Assembly (NCBI GenBank): GCA_019925095.2
Contig: CM034395.1
Span: forward strand, 14,291,213-14,355,212
Source: Dendrolimus kikuchii
Lineage: Eukaryota; Arthropoda; Insecta; Lepidoptera; Lasiocampidae
Reading direction: 5' to 3'
Length of the DNA: 64,000 nucleotides
Under the pieces are notes generated by a model, which saw only the letters and a list, made by a program, of their open reading frames with translations, was not told where the DNA came from and did no database searches. The position numbers were made by a program, and so were the translations under genes. Positions 41,771 to 55,250 of the stretch are shown piece after piece; position 1 is the first letter of the stretch, and every line of letters begins with the position of its first letter.

Positions 41771-44387
41771 AATTATTTAAAACATATTTCTAAACTTTTT
41801 TATTTATTTTTACTTTCAATTTATGACTGATTCAAGTTTAAAAGTATATATTTTAATTTAAATATTTAATAAACTGCCTCCATGGGTAGGATGCATAGAA
41901 TTCACGGACATCCCAATCTGCTGACCTGTTATTTGAAGTTACGTGTATCACCACACCTTCCGTCATCCAGCGGGACAAGTCCGATCGGGAATAGGAAGGG
42001 GCACCACCAAAGATACCAGACAATGATCAAATTTTACGACCAGGTGGATGAGCTCATTTTAAATAAAAGTACAGAAGTGAAGGAAAACTTGGTGAAGAAT
42101 TCTTCATATTGAAATTATTATGATGTAACACCGTCAATGTATCTTAATAAACAAGAACGGCGGGTATATCGCCTATTCTCGAAATTGGGAAGCTCGAGCT
42201 CAGAAGTGGTTCGAAACGTATGTCCTCTAATATTATAGTATGCTACCGATTTTAATAAAATCGTTTTTATTTACGAACTGAAGTATACATTCTTATAATT
42301 TATGTCTAACTGATGTCATCCCAGTTACCTTAGAAATTTTATTTATAAGATCTGCATCGATTGCGAGTAGAATTTGTCAAATATTGCAACAACTTGTTTG
42401 CAACATTAATGTAACGGTGATATTGCGAGCTCTCAAAGAAAATTGCTGTCATGTATGGAGCGAGGGCGCAGCGAAGCCGCATAGTTTGGAGGTTGCCTCG
42501 GGAATGCCTCTCCGTCCTCGCCTTTTCAAACCCTACCTTTTCTGTGTCATGTGACGTAGGTGGGGAACTCCACATACCTTTGTGCGTACACCGCTGCAAA
42601 AAACACATAGCTAAAGCTACGTGTATACGAACCCTTGCAAGTTCAATGGATATTTTAAATTTCAACATCTAAACTAAATTATTAAATATACTTTCCAGGA
42701 TTGAAAAACAAACAGTTCAAAATGTTTCAAACAAGAGGTTTTTTTGTTTTTTATGTTTTTTTTTTCACTTTTACTCATTAATTTCAAATCAATTAGACCT
42801 AATAATAATCCACTTGTTATTTCACGCTATTTTCCACTTCGCCGCAGTAAACATTTACAAAAATAGATCAATCGATAAACATTTATTTTTTGTTGTGTAT
42901 CTCTAATCGATACAGAACGCTTTACATAGGTACATCTTGTATGTTCTAATTTTTTTCATGTACTTTCTTAATTGGGGATACCCCTTAAACTGTATTTAAA
43001 TAAGAGGAATACCCAATAATTCATTAAATTACTTTCTTTCTAGTGATGGGCAGAAATGTTCTAAGCCCATAACAAATGTTATAGATTAGATCCTTATAAA
43101 TGAATAACGTTACTTTAAAAAGAAGTTATTATTTTTATTATGTTACAAAAGCAAGTATGATATGGAAACGAATTATTTTTAAACTAAGTACCTACATCTT
43201 GTCTACACGGCCAAGGCATGCTCAGAAAATAGAAATAACGTTATTGAAAAGTCATAAGATTATGAATAAATTCACCAAGTTTGATTGGTAGTTAATTATA
43301 CCTACTTAGTTACTTATAATTAAAATAGTTTCTATTTGTGTTTGATTAAACAAATTACTTGTAATAAAAACAAAATAGTCTGAATTACAATGCCAAATAG
43401 TTTTCTTTAATTTCTAATAGATATAATGTAAAATCAACTTATAAATGCATTTCAAACTATATAAAGTCTTAAATGTTTTATTAGCCTCTATTTATTTACA
43501 TTCATTGCAATTAAAAGTAATTTCAAACCCTGTTTTTTTAAATAATATTATTAACAATGTTTAGAACTGTGATTTTAAACACTTAACAAAAAACATAGTT
43601 TTATTTCACACTATTTTAAACACTGTTTTGAAGTCTAATACAAATATGACTCAAAACTCATTTTGCGAATATGGCCACTAATCAGTTAAACGGTTGCGGA
43701 AAATGAAACAATAATTTAAACACGTCTTTATATAACATAATATTAATTACACAAAGTAAAAGTCGATCCTTTATACTCATAGTAGGTTTTTAAAATAAAA
43801 CAATATAAAAATTATTTTATAAAGATATTTTATTAAACATTTTTTTCTGTAAAATAGATTAATTAAAACTGACATTTACAACAAACAACTATAAAATTCT
43901 TTGTATTCTCTTTCTAACACTAATTACGTTAATAGGTCCTGTTTAGTATTTGGAATTGATCTCTAAGTACGAGGATAGCCCTAACGAAGCATTGACAGTG
44001 CTCGCACTGCTGCTACCTTAGAGATATCAAACGATAACATATGAACACGTAGCATATCGTATCACACAAGGGAGGGGAGGGACGCAGGTCGCAATTTAAC
44101 TAATTATACATTTAACTGTCGATACACATATTTGTAACTATAAGTTTCCCTGCGTTACACTTTGGCCGAAGTATCGTAAATTTCTCATTTCGTTAAAACT
44201 GTCCAAAATTGTTTCAAACTGCCGAATTTATAGCTTTTTAGTAGTGATTCTAGTTTTAACTTTATATTGAAGTCTGTAATTTTTGAGAATTTACATCAAA
44301 GAAAAATTAATAAACGTCATAAATTACGAAAAATGTAAAGGAGACGGATACACTTTCATACATTATAGACCAAGATTGTAAAAATAA
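41771..44387. other. Long AT-rich non-coding stretch
   Basis: Positions 41882-42112 carry a 76-codon frame without recognisable domains, and 42339-42672 overlap open frames on both strands. Nothing else was recognised. Confidence 0.4.
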
Positions 44388-44618
44388 TAATAATAATCGG
44401 CAAACACAAATATTCTATATCTCCAAGCTAAGCAAGTGACGCTTATGTTAAGGGTTAATATACAACGGACGACTCTGGGGCCGATCCTAGACACTCAGAC
44501 GATAGTAAATAAAGAAAGTTAGTTTCCAAAATTTATCATACCAGGAATCGAACCCGGAGCCTCTGCGTTCCAGCGTGTGCGGCCGGCTAAAACTTGCCGG
44601 CTCAACCAGAAGCTAACA
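44388..44618 (-). repeat. tRNA-derived SINE (second family), minus strand
   Basis: On the minus strand the B box GGCTCCGGGTTCGATTCCTG and downstream GTGTCTAGGATCGGCCCCAG with GTTGTATATTAACCC match 41550-41770. The 3' end is AT-rich (ATTATTATT). Confidence 0.8.
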
Positions 44619-46147
44619 GAAGCTGTCTGATGAGAGGATGAGTGATTTTAAGATTTATTTTTATTATATTGCTATTTTTTATATTTGTTGTGAGTTTAGT
44701 TGTTTTGAATTAATTAATTGTGTGGTGTAAGTATATGTAAGTATTTTCATATTATTAATTGTTGAAATTTATTTACATACATCGATTATTCGTAATAAAT
44801 AATTTATTGTTATTTGAATTTTTTGTGGTCTTATTTTTAAGATTTCTCTCTTCCAGATAGGATTTACGGTTCATGTTTTCCATTTGTAAAAGAAAAATAT
44901 AATGCTTTTTTTAAGCTATATCTGAACTCATTACATTTCTTTCGCCCAAAAGTCCCCGTCTCCTTTATACATTTTGATGTGGTATTAAATACTTTCCGGG
45001 CCCAAAATAAGGTACAAAAGCTCATTGAAGACTAGATTAATGACTAGAATAAAATATCGTATGCAAGACCCCTACATCTGCATCATTTTGTAGATCCAGA
45101 CGTCTTTGCGTTGCATGATTGTATATACCTCATTAGATATAGTGCACATTAATTATTAAGAAATAATTTGATTTAATTTAAAGAATAATCAATAAATAAG
45201 CTTTTTGACTCGTTAAAATTATGACGCCATAACCCTACAAAATAGAGCAGGTTGTGTTTTGTATGATGTTGGTAAGTGATTCAGTAGATTTGGTTTTAAA
45301 GTACCATTTAAGTAATCATTTAACCCCATAGATTGAACAAAATAATGCAGATGTGCACGCTCCATGAACTAACTCCTATGTTACATTTTATGTTATAACT
45401 ATCAAGAGCTTTTGTTGTATATTTATATTTTATAGTCCTACTTAGTCAAAGAGTATTGCTATTACTTTCTGTAAACAGGCACAATGTTCAGACGTAGCCC
45501 ACTTGAATTTTATACAATAATTTATTTCTACACTTGAGCAGAATAGAACCAATGAAAAATTTACGATATCTAGAGCACAAGATAATGCAGGTCTACTGTT
45601 CACTAACATTTAACGTATAATTTTACAATATATTAGTTACATGTATTTTCCCGTTCAATTTCCTGCAATGAACACAGTATAATAAAGTATTCGGTTGTAC
45701 ATGTACATACAATCAATATTCCTCTATCCAAATGAAACTTTACGTTATCTACTCGTAATAAAATACTGGATACGCTGTTTCTTTATCAAATCACAAATTC
45801 ATTAACATTCATATTATAATGTTTATTTGACTTACGACTGCTAACGCACTCGCAGATTTTTATGACGGACATGACAAGCATGAAAACAAAGTGATTTTTT
45901 TAGCTATTAAAAGCAGCTAGCCGCTTTAGGCCCTCTGAAATAAAAACTTTTTAGAATGAATTTATGTTATGATAAGGTAGCTCGATGTTTTAACGTTTCA
46001 AATATTAAATTTAAACTTGAAACCAATTACCGATAGACCCTAGTGTAATCCGATAGTCCAATACTAACCCTCAATTATTTAACAATGGATTGAAATAATT
46101 TTATTAAAAGTAAATCTATAGGCTAAGAACAGCATACTTCGAAGAAT
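44619..46147. other. AT-rich non-coding stretch
   Basis: Nothing was recognised. Confidence 0.4.
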
Positions 46148-46575
46148 TTTTTTAATGTTTTTATTGCGAAGCTGGCATACAAGCAGACAGCCCAGCTCAT
46201 GGAAAGTGGTCAAGTCAACGCGTTGCCAGTCTTTAGGATAGGATAAAGGGATTAGACAGGAGGAATGGGATGGATAGGGTTCTCACCCGCCGTTATGCCA
46301 TCGAGATAGGGGAGCGTCGTGTTGTGCGCGCGCTCACCTCTCCTCCCGTGGGACGCGTCACTAACTGCCCCACGCTGAGACCAAGAATATGCCGGGGGAA
46401 AAAGGAGTTCGAGATCCCGCCTTCCCGTAGCCCAGGCAGAAGGCGCAGGAAGGAATACCCAGGGGTTTTAGTAGGTATCCCTAACTGTGGAGTGGCAACA
46501 TCATCTTTAGATCTGCCTACCGAATTCCACACACGGGTCGCGACTTATCCCCCTCGCGAGGCCTATGGTCCTTAA
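46148..46575 (+). repeat. SINE-like family B joined to R1-like LINE 3' UTR
   Basis: The head TTTTTATTGCGAAGCTGGCA, AAGTCAACGCGTTGCCAG and GACAGGAGGAATGGGAT runs into sequence resembling the LINE 3' UTR at 31580-31920. Shared segments include CACCTCTCCTCCCGTGGGA, CCCAGGGGTTTTAGTAGGTA and CCACACACGGGTCGCGA. The frames inside (46270-46575, 46293-46532) are shadows of the UTR. Confidence 0.75.
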
Positions 46576-46849
46576 TCGGATTTCCCCTAGCTAAAAAAAT
46601 TTGAGGGGATAGGAAATGGGATTGGAATAGGAGGGGGCAATAGGAAGAGGAGATAGTGGGCCATTGGAACCCTTCAAGAAACTACATGAACAGTATGATA
46701 AACAAAGTTAAAAGGCATCCTAATACGGCCTTTTATAAGTCCGGTTTCACTGTGATGACGTAAAACAGGGTTAATAATAAAGAATGTACATAGAACAAAC
46801 AAAATGAACATATATAACTGTATTCATAACAGGAAAATGTAAAACCGCA
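46576..46849. other. Non-coding stretch with a G-rich SINE B scrap
   Basis: Positions 46600-46670 (GGGATTGGAATAGGAGGGGG) match the G-rich body of SINE B. Confidence 0.5.
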
Positions 46850-47170
46850 TCAGGCCGGCCCGCATCGCGCTTGCAATATCAGTGTTCACGCCACCGCGTA
46901 ACGAACGATGATTCCCCGAAAAAGTCATTTACCCCGCACTTCCGCGTCTCAACGATCAGTCTGAATCGATCCGTCGTAAAAACATTCACGCATCGCGCGC
47001 GCATTTGAGATATCCACCCAATTGCAATACTAACCGGGTTCCAAGAGCTTGGTGATAAGTGGCAAGTGAATCTAGTTGTGAAGCGGGAGATATATAACAA
47101 GAGAACACGCACTGCTGCTCCTGTATCGCAGACGCTCCGGTTACTCAGCTCATATTATTACGGGTGAGTC
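46850..47170 (+). promoter_or_regulatory. Candidate promoter and 5' untranslated exon
   Basis: This is a locally GC-richer segment unlike the repeats around it. It has a TATA-box-like ATATATAA (47088-47095) and, about 75 bp further, a strong splice-donor-like ACGGGTGAGTCC (about 47159-47170). No start codon with an open frame follows before the donor, so it would be a non-coding first exon. This is inference from position only. A minus-strand frame (46879-47112) is also open but has no recognisable domain. Confidence 0.25.
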
Positions 47171-47889
47171 CATTTATCTCCATTCCCTCTTACCCTTGCA
47201 CCCTTGAAATCTGGCAATCGGCCAGATCAATCAGCATACCGTAAAAAGACGCGGCGACGAATGAACTCAAATTTTCCAAATGCGAGAATTCTAACTGAAG
47301 CGACAGGAATCGAATTTTCGGACAATTCTTTTTCGTTTGTTAGTTGATTAAACACTGTTATAAAGCTTACAAATTTTGCAAAAAAGAAAAGTAAGGAATT
47401 TTAATGTCTGCGAAATTCGAGTGGAATTTTTAAGATATTAATGTAAAAAATGTGCTTGATTGGATTTATACGTTCCTTCTTAGAGGGTTAAAAGTAAGTT
47501 TTTTTGCAATCCTAAACTGATTTTCATCAAATTAGATATATAGAACTAATAATAATACTTTAGACAGTGAACAACGATACTTTTTTGTTACAGATATAGA
47601 TATTTATATCTTTTGTCATATAGGTAAAAAATCCCAAAGTAAAAAAAATACTGAAAATATCCCTTGTATCAAAAACTACTCAACATATTTTGTTCAAATA
47701 ATTTTCATTGAAAGACTAACTGCCTTTAATTATATTGATATTTTCAAATTTTTCTACCCCTCAGTTCAAAATTAGAGAAACACACACTCTTTACGGTTTT
47801 AGAAGCAAATTCCCCCGCATCTTGACTGCAATACAGAAATCGTTAAAGAACAGCTAGTATAGGTATTTTCTTAAGTTTTCGCTACTAGT
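47171..47889. other. AT-rich non-coding stretch
   Basis: Nothing was recognised. If the preceding promoter call is right, this would be intron. Confidence 0.4.
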
Positions 47890-48228
47890 ACATATAAAGT
47901 ACGTTTTACGGGTTTTAAAAGCTGTATTTAATTTGATTTTGAAATCAACGTTTCCGGCCACTTTTCAGTATCTACACGATAGACAAATGTGTCCCTTGTC
48001 AATGAGTAATGTTGTATTACTTACTCATTGACAAGGGACTTAGTGTTACTATTAAGCGTATCTCCAACTTGTTCATTAAAATTAATTAATTTTAATTTAA
48101 TTTCTTTGTGGTTATTATTTACTCTATGGGAGCCTAATCCAATTTAATAAGTGGGCGAAACGTCGAAATAAAAATCAAACAAAATGCCGCGCTTAAAACC
48201 GTGTAAATGTAGGTTTAATTAAAGAACA
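47890..48228. mobile_element. Foldback element, both ends present
   Basis: The left end has TACGTTTTACGGGTTTTAAA and ATCAACGTTTCCGGCCAC. The right end has GCGAAACGTCGAAATAAAAA and GCCGCGCTTAAAACCGTG. The ends are inverted repeats of about 50 bp. The interior has a local palindrome (TCCCTTGTCAATGAGTAATG against its complement, 47990-48040) and an ACTCTATGGGAGCCTAATC segment shared with 62800-62820. No coding capacity is present. Confidence 0.8.
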
Positions 48229-51161
48229 TCTTTTAAGGACTGTAAGATCTAATGAAACCAAAAATGTTTTGTTCCCTTAGTTTCACGTAAGACCACCCCG
48301 TAATATTCATAAGTTAAGCAGCAGCAGTTTTAATAAGCAGATTTTTTTTAGAAAAGTGATCCTAATAGACATAGACAGACGAACAAATATGACGGTTTAG
48401 ATAAGAGTTTCGTTTTTATCAAAATGTCTATGGGACCTTAAAAATCGAAAGTATTTAACAAATAACATCGTTTAAGTAACTTACTCGGTGTCTATACCTA
48501 CCGATGGCAGAAAATCACAGGGAGAAAATGAAGGCTACAAATAATATAATCTGTCGTCGCGTTTTAGTCTATTATTACCTTCTTGTTGCCTTATAATTAA
48601 TCAATGAACCATAGGCCTAATGATAGCGGTAAAGTAGGGCTTACACGCATCACTATCCATTTTATATAATTAACCAAGAAACCTTCATTTAAGCAAATTA
48701 CTAATATATAGACCGATATATTATTATACACTAAGGTAGCTAGGTATATTATGGTATATTAAGATATACATATAGATAAGCATAATATTGGCAGTAACTA
48801 GCTTCTGCTTAAAATTTGGGGTAAAGCATTCATTAGTATGCTCTCAGTAAAAGTGTTGTTAATAATTTTATACTAAGATTGTTAAATACAGGTAATTTAT
48901 GTGACACAGTGTTAAAAATTATGTGAAATTGAGTTAATTATGTATTATTTTATTCCAATTTAAATAGTTGTTTGTGCAACGCCTTAGCACAGTTCGTTTT
49001 TATTGCGAGTGCTAAATTTGAATCCCAAACAAGTGAAGGATTTTAAATTAGAATCCAGACCTTACTGAGTGATTTAAAAAAGACAAAGAAAAAGAATATC
49101 TCTTTAGTAAAAAAAACATAACTTTTCATTTTACCAGCGGAAAAGCACCAAACATCGAGAAATAGTTGTTATAGAGTCGAATAACATATATTTGTTTAAC
49201 ATATAAAATTTTAAATATTACATAATATTAAAATATAACTAACGAAATAAAATGTTACAGTACGTCATATATTTAAGATAATGAAAATTTTCATGAGTAA
49301 TTTTAGAAATGTCAATCGACAGTTTAAAATTCGAAATATTTTTTAATAGTTTTAACAAAAGGTGCGCTTTTTGAGATAGTGAGATCAAAAATATATGCCA
49401 CCATTTTGTCCAGAGTGATGCGTGCTTGCCCTACAGAAAGCGGCGGTCGATTGCGGACCAGTCATTTCACGGACACTAATATACTTCATCATAATAATAA
49501 TCTACCTAATAGATACTCGTATGGAGTGCACAAGAGTCGTGCCTTAAAGCGCAGCTAATAACTCTCTGAATAAAATGCCTCCAGTCCAGTATGAAAAAAA
49601 TACGTCTTCAGATATTTTTGGTGTAGATATCTAAAAAGTTATTTAATTGAAAATTACCTAGAACTATTATACTTTTATTAGAATAAGTTTGAGTTGTAGG
49701 ATTGGGAGCTATAACAGTTTAATATGCTTAAAAAATATGATACACACGAATTTTAGACAATTGTTGACAAAAATGTAATATTCAAAGATTTCGAGTTAAT
49801 TAATGTGACTCTGTGAAAGTAAATAAAATATTATATATAGAACTACTACGAGCCTTATTAACTAGAGACGATGGAGTTATTAGCTGGACGATAAGTTCGA
49901 AAAATTTATACGAGCGTAATAGGTACATTGACTTGGCGGCTCCACAGCGTTAAGTAATTAGAATAGATACATATAACAACTATTATATCAAAGCTCTTAC
50001 TCTCCAACAGACGAAAGCTCTTTTTGACAGACTCCTAATGGGGATTTTGCAATATACATAGTATAAAGAATTAATTACAATTTTATTATTATATATTATA
50101 ATAGTAACTCAAAATTATTGTGCTCAAGCGTCAGTAGGTACTTAAAATGAGTTAATTAATTAATATACGTTATATTGTTCATTTAATGTAAAAGTATAAA
50201 ACATAAACTGTGTATTGAACTGGAAAATTAGAACAAAAATTTCTATAAAGTTACAATGCCGGTGACGTACCTATTTATAATCATTTTTCCTTTATTAAGC
50301 ATTATTAGATTTTTTTATATACCCTTAAATGTTTTACCGCAGCAAGTAAGAGTGAATTGGCGTACAGCCAAGGACCATACTTCCAGTTTCTAATAGTCAT
50401 GTTACCACGTTCCTTCCAATACAAACACGGATCAAGACTAAAGAAAGAAATATAATTAAAGTTCTCAATCTAATCGTAAAGCAATTTTGTTCCCTTTAAA
50501 TAGACCCAATTAGCAACATTAATCTACGTTTCCTGTAAACAAAGTATTCATGAATTTCCATTGCTTTAAAAATTCATAAATGCTTGGGGCAACCTTTTAT
50601 TTAAATATTACACCATCTAAAGGGGCTTAATATGCCTAGGTATTAACGTTGAGTATTTGTTAGTAACTAATCTGTTAAATATCTAAGTACCTTTGTTACC
50701 TCCATCTAAGTATAAGTAAACTTGTAAAAGGCTTAGAGCCAAATATTTTAATACTGTGTACTTGACATTTACCCAATAATTCTTCGTTCTTATTAAATAA
50801 TCATATTTCTTTCAGTAGTTTCACGTAATTCAAGTCTTCATATATTTTAGACAATACCTATAATAACTAACATGGATTATTGACATATGTACTGTCTTTT
50901 ATATCCTATCCGATACATTTCAACAAATAACATTCATTTAGTAATTATTCACAATTTCACATTTGCTACCTACACGTCAGTTCCATCACTTTCAATTCGC
51001 AAACGGGTTACTTAATAATACGCCTATGCTTAATCTCTCAGTTCAGGTCACTGCACGCAGGGGGCGTGTAAGTGTCGCGTGAGCAGTTTGTGCGTTCGCA
51101 TGTCGTGGCTGCTCTGGGAGCGGGGATTGAATTTGAACCAGGGCTGGTCGCAGGATCGGGT
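48229..51161. other. Long AT-rich non-coding stretch
   Basis: Dense stops in all frames and no repeat copies that I recognise. Fragments near 48350-48440 recall the dispersed AGACAGACGAACAAAT-type repeats. Confidence 0.4.
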
Positions 51162-51420
51162 TCACGCGATGCCCGCGGCCGTGGCGCTCACCGTGTGGTG
51201 TGCGGCAGAGACGGGGCCCTTGTCAGTTAGCACCTCGTCAGTGGCTTCTGTACTGGGCTCCGATTCGAGGGGCTCTGGCGGCGCGGCGGCGGGGCGCACA
51301 TTGTCTAGCCGCGGTCGCGGCGAATAGCGCGGCGTCAGCGCAATGCCCCCGACGACTGGGTGCGATTGAAGACTTCCGCCTGGAGGACGTCGTGCATCAT
51401 GCGCTCGTTCTCCTGGCGCA
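51162..51420 (-). CDS. Candidate terminal exon of an unknown host gene
   Basis: Read on the minus strand, a good splice acceptor (TTTTTGTTCGCAG, 51433-51421) opens a GC-rich block. In one frame 27 codons read ERMMHDVLQAEVFNRTQSSG and then stop at 51337-51335. In the adjacent frame about 60 further codons read GIALTPRYSPRPRL, PPEPLESEPSTEATDEVL and AAHHTVSATAAGIA, and stop at 51164-51162. Both parts look protein-like, and they meet at a run of five G. One more G would join them, which suggests a homopolymer error or a recent frameshift. Alternatively the protein ends at the first stop, and the rest is UTR that is open by chance. The second frame is also open back to the acceptor. I do not recognise the protein. 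Composition differs from all neighbouring DNA. Confidence 0.4.
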
Positions 51421-52307
51421 CTGCGAACAAAAATGGAACAGGCTCAACTATTATTGCGACACATTTATCAAATGGGTGGACTTTGCAGGGCCACACCTAT
51501 GAGACTACCCGAATAATAATTAAGGATACTAACTCTAACAAATGTTACCGGGTTAGTAAGTTATATTATTCCCAAAATTTGTTTAGGAACACTTTTGACA
51601 GGGTCACAATGACATGTTGCTAGTCGATTACTGGTCTAAATCTAATTGCTACTTGTTATGTACTAATAGTTTTTATGAAATTCTATCATGGTTAATATTA
51701 CTTCAAGCCTGCGAGGAAATTTAGTGGATTAATATATACACACACAACATACATATATATTATTGTATAAATATTACAGGCATATTTTCTTTTCTTTAAT
51801 TACCTACAAAAATGTAACGCTAAATGAAAATTTGGTCCAACTTCATTTATTTTTCCATTAATATTAATGAAAAACAAATTTTCTCTTAATATATACACAA
51901 GTAAAAAGTAAATGTATGATCTTTACACTAAATTAAACGCGTACTTCGATAGTTTTAATCATGTGTACCTAAGAGTCGCGACAATCTAAGGAATACTAAG
52001 TGTACGTTCTCTATAAAAAGACGAATGTGAAGGAGTAAATCAAAATTTTAATTGTATTTTGAATATAAAGATACTAGTTAAATGCTATTAATCGCCCTAA
52101 GCAAATAAAGCGGAAGCAACGAGCCCCTAATGCGCCGAGCGTTAATTTGAACAGGCTATAACATGGTTAAAACTCCCACGTTACGAACGTTACCCAAAAA
52201 TTGCCAAGAGATTCTTTTCGGCTTTCATTTTTTATTTAATAAAAATGTTGTTTAACATTTTAGTCCGCGTTCGACATACCAATTACTGTTTTGATATATA
52301 ATAATAA
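51421..52307. other. AT-rich non-coding stretch
   Basis: If the exon call is right, this is the intron upstream of it in minus-strand terms. Nothing else was seen. Confidence 0.4.
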
Positions 52308-52580
52308 CAGCCTATAAACGTCTCATTGCTGAGCAGGCCTCGCACTATAGGGGAACGGATAGTAAACCCGCCACGCTTGTCCAAGGCGGTTTGGCAGGAT
52401 CGACACATCACTTATCTCGATGTGCAGTTCTCATAACGACTTTTCCTTCACCCTTGTTAGCACGCGGTAATTGTAACAATATGCACATTAGGCCAGAAAA
52501 CTACTAAGTAATGCATGCGTTCCGGCCAGAATCCGAACCCGCGCCCTTTTGAGTTTGAGTCACGTACGCTAGCCATTACT
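52308..52580 (-). repeat. tRNA-derived SINE (first family), minus strand
   Basis: The reverse complement shows GGGCGCGGGTTCGGATTCTGG (spanning a B box), CACATCGAGATAAGTGATG, GGCGGGTTTACTATCC and GCCTGCTCAGCAATGAGAC, matching 11235-11538 in order. Confidence 0.78.
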
Positions 52581-53249
52581 ATGACTATTATAGTAATTTG
52601 ATTGATACTAATCGTAGACTAAAAGCTGATTTATATTGAACCAGCTAATAACTTCCAATTCGAAGGAAACCAGTACTGACTTCATTCTGACATCGTGTGA
52701 ATGAATTTGAAGTCAGTACAGCGGTGCCAAATCTGACTAATTTCAATATTCCCTATTGCACCACCGCACTAAAGTGGTGGATGATGCCAGGAGAAGGAAT
52801 AATAAGCTGGAGCAATAATGACAATTGCCTCGACTTATTCCTGAGCTGCCGTATGCTATCACTGTACTTATTATACAAAAATACGCTTATACCTAAACTT
52901 CAACTTTATTTTACAATTATTATTTTTAGCCATACTTATATGACATTTTATTAACCCTATTAGAAATTTAGAGTTTATATTTATTTACAATCGTATTATA
53001 ATACACTTAATATTAATTTAGAAATAAGATGATACCAAGAGCCTTGTCAAACAGCAAAGTGTCCCGGCGAAACCGAAAAAATTCCCCATTAAATAATATT
53101 TGGAAGTCAGTCCGCTTCCCAAGTTAATAACAGGATCAATGTAAATTCTTAAAAACCTGCGAGCGCCACGCTACGTCATTGTATAAAAATCAAAACATCC
53201 TGCGCCAGCATACTCACCCCCTCGCACTTATTTTTTTTTACTACATACA
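52581..53249. other. Non-coding stretch
   Basis: An 85-codon frame (52697-52954) has no recognisable domain. Confidence 0.4.
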
Positions 53250-53345
53250 TACATACATAACTTCACGCCAGTTCCCTTGCGGGGTAGGCACGACCAACAG
53301 AGTGCCATTTAGGCTTATTCTTACACACCTCACTTACTCTTTTTT
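53250..53345 (+). repeat. Dispersed repeat family C
   Basis: A (TACA)n run is followed by ACTTCACGCCAGTTCCCTTG, CGGGGTAGGCACGACCAAC and TTACACACCTCACTTACTC. It is nearly identical to 39083-39200. Confidence 0.88.
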
Positions 53346-55079
53346 TTTTACTGTATGTTTATTACATGTTTTTTTGACATGTGGGGTATCGTAAGACGAA
53401 ATTATAATTTTAATAATGTTTCTTGATAAAACAATAATTAAGTTAATAAATGGAGTAATATTTGATTGCAAAGTCATAGACATTGTGTGCCTGTCGCTCT
53501 AACTTTTGAACTATGAATTGGAAAATGCTGAAAAATCAAGGTTTAAGCAATATTTTTGTATTAAATGCTTTTTAAGGTTTCGTAGCCAAATGTCAAACCA
53601 GTTTGTTGTTCGCTGTTTGTATAGCGCTTGACATAAGTATTTTGTTTTGTCCGTGATTCTCCCGGAAAATTTCAGAAATAATCAAAACAAAGGACAGTCG
53701 AAGAATTCGGGGCAAACTATAAACATGACATTATTGTGTAGGTAATATGTGCCATTGGCATACTTTAAAATGTATTCCTTCACAAATTGAATATCCATGC
53801 TCATAGTTAATGAAATGATCACTCGCGAATATGTTTTGATTTTGTTTATATATTTCCAAAAACTTTTCACCACCTCACAAAGAGATCACAAATGTATTGA
53901 AATTCAGACAGAACAACGTTTGTCGTGTGAGTTAGTTATTAGATAAAAAAACGTGTGCGTCTCGGGACGCCCGACAGAAGTGATAACTTGCGTGAGAGAA
54001 AGGGAAGCCAGACAGACTGGCACCGTAACGCGTTACGTAACGAAGCGGTTTACCCTCCCATAAGAAGTTATCACTTCAAAAACACTGTTTCTAGTAGGCT
54101 ACCCGTATAAAAAACGGTATCTAATAAATACCCATAATCGTCTTGAAAAATCTAGCACGGTAGAAACTAACATGGTCCATTTTCTTTCAATTTTTAAGTG
54201 TAGCCTGTCCATTTGTTTACCGTTTATTGCAACACGTCTGAATTGATATTTGACAGTTTCAGAACATAATCATTTCAATTCATGCTATGTTTACTAAACA
54301 TTTTAGAAAAGTGTTGAACGATGTTGAATGGCGTTATGTCAGAAGCACTTATTTTTCATGTTACCGTTATTATTTCAGTGAATGTCTTGAAAATATTATG
54401 ACAGATATCGTCTACGAATGACATCCATAAAGAATGAATTCTTTCAGCTTCACTTTACTAAATAATATTATAAAGCTTAATTTTCTCAGAACCTAGTAAC
54501 TAAATGACGTAATTAACTTAGCAATTAAATAATAAATGTGAATAATACCCATTGCCTTCATCGTGTTGGCTTGAATCCAAAATCTCATTATAGTTACTAC
54601 AGGCATAATCATCAATAACTACGATATACATAACAAAAAAAGAGTGCGAATTACGGCCCAACGTAAGTTATTTCATAACAGATAAGCGCTATATTATTAG
54701 GCATGTGAACGAGGATTGGTTTCCAGCTGACTGCGCTGGCGGCTCTCCAAACTCTTACTGTCGGAATGATACCTGCTGTATGCTTACGTTACGCCTCATA
54801 TATTACGTCTCAAAAATCGAGCGAACACGGATTTCTTAGTGACGATTCAATGGCTATCGTATTTCTGAGCTGGGTCTATGTTTGAATAATTCGTTCGGAG
54901 CGATTTAACATCTCAGAACTGTGAAAATGTAGGTTTGTTTGTTTAAGTTCTGGAAATTAATGTGCCGTAACTTAATGGGCTGGTAGATGTATTTGAGATG
55001 TGGTTCAATGATGCCCCGATGTATAAAATCTGAGTGTTTTTAAATCCACTGTGAGCAAATATGTTTTAGATTAATATGC
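53346..55079. other. AT-rich non-coding stretch with one hairpin
   Basis: Positions 53975-54070 contain AAGTGATAACTT and its complement AAGTTATCACTT about 80 bp apart around a GC-richer core (GCGTGAGAGAAAGGGAAGCC). This could be a small MITE. Nothing else was recognised. Confidence 0.45.
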
Positions 55080-55250
55080 TTCTAAAACAAGTTGGCGGTA
55101 GGCTAAATAAAACTTTAACAATACTCGATGACACTTGACATCTTTGTCTTCCGTGATCACGGCCACTGAAAAGTGGCCGAAACGTCGGAAAAACTAAAAT
55201 CAAATCAATTACCGCGCTTAAAACCGTTAAAACGTAGTTTTATTAATATG
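55080..55250 (-). repeat. Foldback-family arm, minus strand
   Basis: AAGTTGGCGGTAGGCTAAAT, ACACTTGACATCTTTGTC, AAGTGGCCGAAACGTCGG and TTACCGCGCTTAAAACCG are the reverse complement of 62600-62750, with high identity. Confidence 0.85.

Noticed and set aside
41882..42112. 76-codon plus-strand frame
   Set aside because: Its second half looks helical, but no family is recognised and no context supports a gene.
50530..50545. Forkhead-type site TGTAAACA
   Set aside because: A single 8-bp match in AT-rich DNA is expected by chance.
51079..51623. Three plus-strand frames opposite the candidate exon
   Set aside because: GC-rich shadow frames. The minus strand alone has an acceptor and protein-like composition.
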